Positions 21,688 to 23,638 of a stretch of 23,638 nucleotides of DNA are shown piece after piece. The first letter of the stretch is position 1, and each line of letters begins with the position of its first letter. The translations under genes were made by a program, and so were the position numbers. The notes under the pieces were generated by a model. It made no database searches, was not told where the DNA came from, and saw nothing but the letters and a program-made list of their open reading frames with translations. The DNA is from CAZYXZ01 sp964651395 (GTDB lineage Bacteria; Actinomycetota; Actinomycetes; BP-191): positions 1 to 23,638 of the forward strand of contig CAZYXZ010000052.1 in assembly GCA_964651395.1 (NCBI GenBank). The letters are read 5' to 3'.

Positions 21688-22471
21688 GCCCGGCCTCCCG
21701 AGACTCCGCGGCGACCAGGGCGGGCAGCTCCGCGCGTTCGGGGTACGTGACCAGCACTGCCCGCCACGGGCCGTGGAAGACGAACTGGCTGCCCGCGGCC
21801 GCCGCGGAGGCCCCGTCCTCGCGGGCGTGCGCGAGATCGGCGAGCCCGGCCGCGCCGCCGTGCGCGACGACCGGCACGTCCACCGCGGCGCACACCGTCC
21901 GGACCAGGTCGCGGTCGTAGCCGGCGCCGGTCCCCTCGCGGTCGATGGCGGTGAGGAGCAGCTCGCCGGCGCCGAGCTCGACGACCCGTCGCGCGTGGGT
22001 GAGCACGTCGCGGCCGGTGTCGCGGCGTCCGTTGTCGACGAAGACCGTGTGGCGGCCCGCGGACCCGGGCCGGACGTCCACGGAGACGACCACGCTCTGC
22101 CGGCCGAAGAGGCTCGCCGCTTCGGCCACCACGCCCTCGTCGTCGACGGCGACGGCGCCCAGCGACACCTTCTCCATGCCGATGGCGAGCAGCGCCGCCA
22201 CGTCGTCGGTGCCGCGCACCCCCCCGCCGTAGCAGAGCGGCATGAAGCACTCCTCGGCGAGGGCGGCGAGCAGCTCGAGGTCCGGCGGCCGCCGGTCGCG
22301 CGTGGCGCCCACGTCGAGCAGGACCAGCTCGTCGACCTCCTTGTCGTTGAAGATGCGCGTCGTGTTGATCGGGTCGCCGACGTAGACCGGGTCGGCGAAC
22401 CGCGTGGTCTTCCAGAGCTGGCCGCCATCGAGGAGCAGGACGGGGATGACCCGGGTTCGCGGACGGCTCAT
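21680..22471 (-). CDS. HisF-like acetamidino modification protein (AglZ/HisF2 type), module B
   Basis: 263 aa barrel protein. Aligned to HisF with a two-residue offset, D130 is present as D132 (VVVSVDVR) but D11 is L13 (IPVLLLDGGQLWK), so cyclase chemistry should be lost. CFMPLCYGGGVRGTDD and LLLTAIDREGTGAGYD keep the phosphate-site framework. The last about 25 residues (TYPERAELPALVAAESREAG) are not HisF-like. It should accept ammonia from the HisH-like protein and feed the amidotransferase next in the operon. ATG 22471 overlaps the HisH-like stop (ATGA), and its end overlaps the amidotransferase by 8 nt. It is more diverged from canonical HisF than the module A copy. Confidence 0.9.
   Translation of the reverse strand: MSRPRTRVIPVLLLDGGQLWKTTRFADPVYVGDPINTTRIFNDKEVDELVLLDVGATRDRRPPDLELLAALAEECFMPLCYGGGVRGTDDVAALLAIGMEKVSLGAVAVDDEGVVAEAASLFGRQSVVVSVDVRPGSAGRHTVFVDNGRRDTGRDVLTHARRVVELGAGELLLTAIDREGTGAGYDRDLVRTVCAAVDVPVVAHGGAAGLADLAHAREDGASAAAAGSQFVFHGPWRAVLVTYPERAELPALVAAESREAGRG
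21694..21699 (-). promoter_or_regulatory. Ribosome binding site for amidotransferase module B
   Basis: Minus-strand GGGAGG, 6 nt before GTG 21687, lies within the 3' end of the HisF-like gene and excludes longer in-frame readings of the amidotransferase. Confidence 0.65.
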
Positions 22472-23073
22472 GCCAGACCCGCGAAGTTGGCGAACAGCCG
22501 CCGGCCGCCGGAGTGGCTCTTCTCCGGATGGAACTGCACCCCGCTGATGTTCTGCCGCGCGATGACGCAGGCGAACTCGGCGCCGTACCGAGACGTGGCC
22601 ACCACGTCGTCCGCGCGGTCCGGCCGGACCTGGAACGAGTGCGCGAAGTAGAACTCCGGACCCGCGTCCAGTCCCGCGAGCAACGGCACCGGTCGTCGTA
22701 CCTCGACCGGGGTCCAGCCCATGTGCGGGACCGGCAGCCGGTCGGCCGCCGGCAGCCGGACCGTCTCGATGTCGAGCCAGCCGAGGCCGTCGGCGGACCC
22801 TTCGTCGCTGCGCCGGCCGAGCATCTGCAGCCCAAGACAGATGCCGAGGAGGGGGACGCCGGCCCGGACCCGGCGGTCCAGCTCGTCCCGCAGCCCGGAA
22901 CGCTCGAGGCTGGTCATCCTGTGGTCGAACGCGCCGACGCCCGGGAGCACGAGATGCGACGCGTCCGCCACGACCTGCCGGTCGCCGGACACCGCGACGT
23001 CCGCGCCCAGCTTGCGCAGCATCCGGTAGATCGACCCGAGGTTGCCGACCCCGTAGTCGAGGATCACGATCAC
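22468..23073 (-). CDS. HisH-like glutamine amidotransferase, acetamidino module B
   Basis: 201 aa class I glutaminase with nucleophile C79 (GICLGLQML) and H182/E184 (VQFHPEKS), so it should hydrolyse glutamine. The N-terminal VILDYGVGNLGSI and PHMGWTPV segments are HisH-like. It overlaps the preceding glycosyltransferase gene by GTGA and the HisF-like gene by ATGA, which suggests coupled translation of the three module B proteins. GTG 23073 is chosen for this overlap; a GTG two codons later would work equally. A role in histidine synthesis is unlikely because its HisF partner lacks a catalytic aspartate. Confidence 0.9.
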   Translation of the reverse strand: MIVILDYGVGNLGSIYRMLRKLGADVAVSGDRQVVADASHLVLPGVGAFDHRMTSLERSGLRDELDRRVRAGVPLLGICLGLQMLGRRSDEGSADGLGWLDIETVRLPAADRLPVPHMGWTPVEVRRPVPLLAGLDAGPEFYFAHSFQVRPDRADDVVATSRYGAEFACVIARQNISGVQFHPEKSHSGGRRLFANFAGLA

Positions 23074-23638
23074 GGACCATCATCCTGCACGGCTCTGAGG
23101 AACTCGACGCGCGCCGTCTCCTTCACCGCGACGTCCAGATGCGCGACGTCAGCGCGGGGCACCCGTCGGCCCTGCCACGCGGCCAGCCAGGAACGCAGGT
23201 CGTCGACCCGCTCCAGCACGCCGCCTGCCCGGTTCGGCACCTCGAAGACGTGCTCGACCGGCTGCGCGAAGTCGGTGTCGCTGCCGCCGAGGACGGCGGG
23301 GAGCCCGCAGGCGAAGTACTCGCGGACCTTCAGCGACGACGCCTCCGACTTCCCGACCTCGTGCAGGCCGAGCGGCCCGATGCCCGCCACCGCCCCGGCG
23401 AAGACCGGCAGGTACTCCGCGCGGCGCAGCACGCCGTGCCGCGTCACGTTGCCCGGCACCGCGGAAGGCGCGGGACCGACCAGGTCGAAGTCGACCTCCG
23501 GCATCGCGGCGGCCAGGGCGAGCAGGTCGGCGACGCCGTGTGACGGCGAGGTCGGGTCGCCGATCGAGACGACACGCAGGCGCGCACCCCCCGCCGGCGG
23601 CAGCTCGGGGTAGTCGGCCAGCTCGATGCCGTTGCCGA
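23070..23638 (-). CDS. GT4-family glycosyltransferase, 3' part only
   Basis: The gene runs off the right edge; 188 C-terminal residues are visible. The open frame continues upstream of the internal ATG at 23504 to the window edge, and the region VVSIGDPTSPSHGVADLL just before that ATG looks like the start of a GT4 nucleotide-sugar-binding domain, so the real start is outside. NVTRHGVLRRAEYLPVFAGA and SSLKVREYFACGLPAVLGG are typical of the C-terminal half of group 1 glycosyltransferases. It precedes the module B acetamidino genes with a 4-nt overlap, so it probably transfers the sugar being modified or a neighbour in the same glycan. Donor and acceptor are unknown. Confidence 0.85.
   Translation of the reverse strand, partial: GNGIELADYPELPPAGGARLRVVSIGDPTSPSHGVADLLALAAAMPEVDFDLVGPAPSAVPGNVTRHGVLRRAEYLPVFAGAVAGIGPLGLHEVGKSEASSLKVREYFACGLPAVLGGSDTDFAQPVEHVFEVPNRAGGVLERVDDLRSWLAAWQGRRVPRADVAHLDVAVKETARVEFLRAVQDDGP

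Noticed and set aside
20596..22428. Single long 610-codon protein spanning the amidotransferase and part of the HisF-like gene
   Set aside because: Residues before the GTG at 21687 are a frame-shifted, motif-free reading of the HisF-like gene; GGGAGG marks the true start.

Overview
The window is GC-rich throughout, uses many GTG starts and has 4-nt GTGA/ATGA gene overlaps. Several genes start 6-8 nt after a TAnnnT hexamer, which suggests leaderless mRNAs. Together this points to an actinomycete chromosome (Actinomycetota); genus cannot be assigned from sequence alone. The dominant theme is cell-surface glycan synthesis. I see no tRNA, rRNA, CRISPR array, insertion sequence or prophage gene.

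Left part (1-7086): a probable terminator of an off-window gene, a two-domain VOC protein, a secreted metzincin-type metalloprotease with calcium-binding C-terminal repeats, four small SAM-dependent methyltransferases (one leftward, three rightward) and an SDR oxidoreductase. The methyltransferases probably act on surface glycans, but substrates cannot be read from the sequence.

Centre (7050-19097): a leftward gene encodes a chimera: the four-helix membrane region and Rossmann domain of a polyprenyl-phosphate sugar-1-phosphate transferase joined to a GT4/DUF1972 glycosyltransferase. It diverges from a tight ten-gene rightward operon. That operon carries every enzymatic step for CMP-pseudaminic acid (pseB, pseC, pseI, pseG and a cytidylyltransferase-acetyltransferase fusion supplying PseF and PseH). 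It continues with an acetamidino-modification triad (N-acetyl sugar amidotransferase, HisH-like glutaminase, HisF-like ammonia channel), a methylase resembling the pseudaminic-acid-associated family, and an ABC exporter. The likely product is an acetamidino- and possibly methyl-modified pseudaminic acid glycan that is built inside and flipped or exported.

Right part (19122-23638): a leftward operon converges on the first. In transcription order it has a partial GT4 glycosyltransferase, a second HisH-like, a second HisF-like and a second amidotransferase, then a GT-B type transferase. The window thus holds two diverged acetamidino modules of different gene order. Both HisF-like proteins lack the first catalytic aspartate of true HisF, so they are not histidine genes. 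Two tandem hairpins with GNRA loops, formed by a 22-bp duplication that includes a stop codon, lie between the converging operons.

Most novel points: the chimeric membrane glycosyltransferase, the PseF-PseH fusion, and two different amidination modules flanking one pseudaminic acid pathway.
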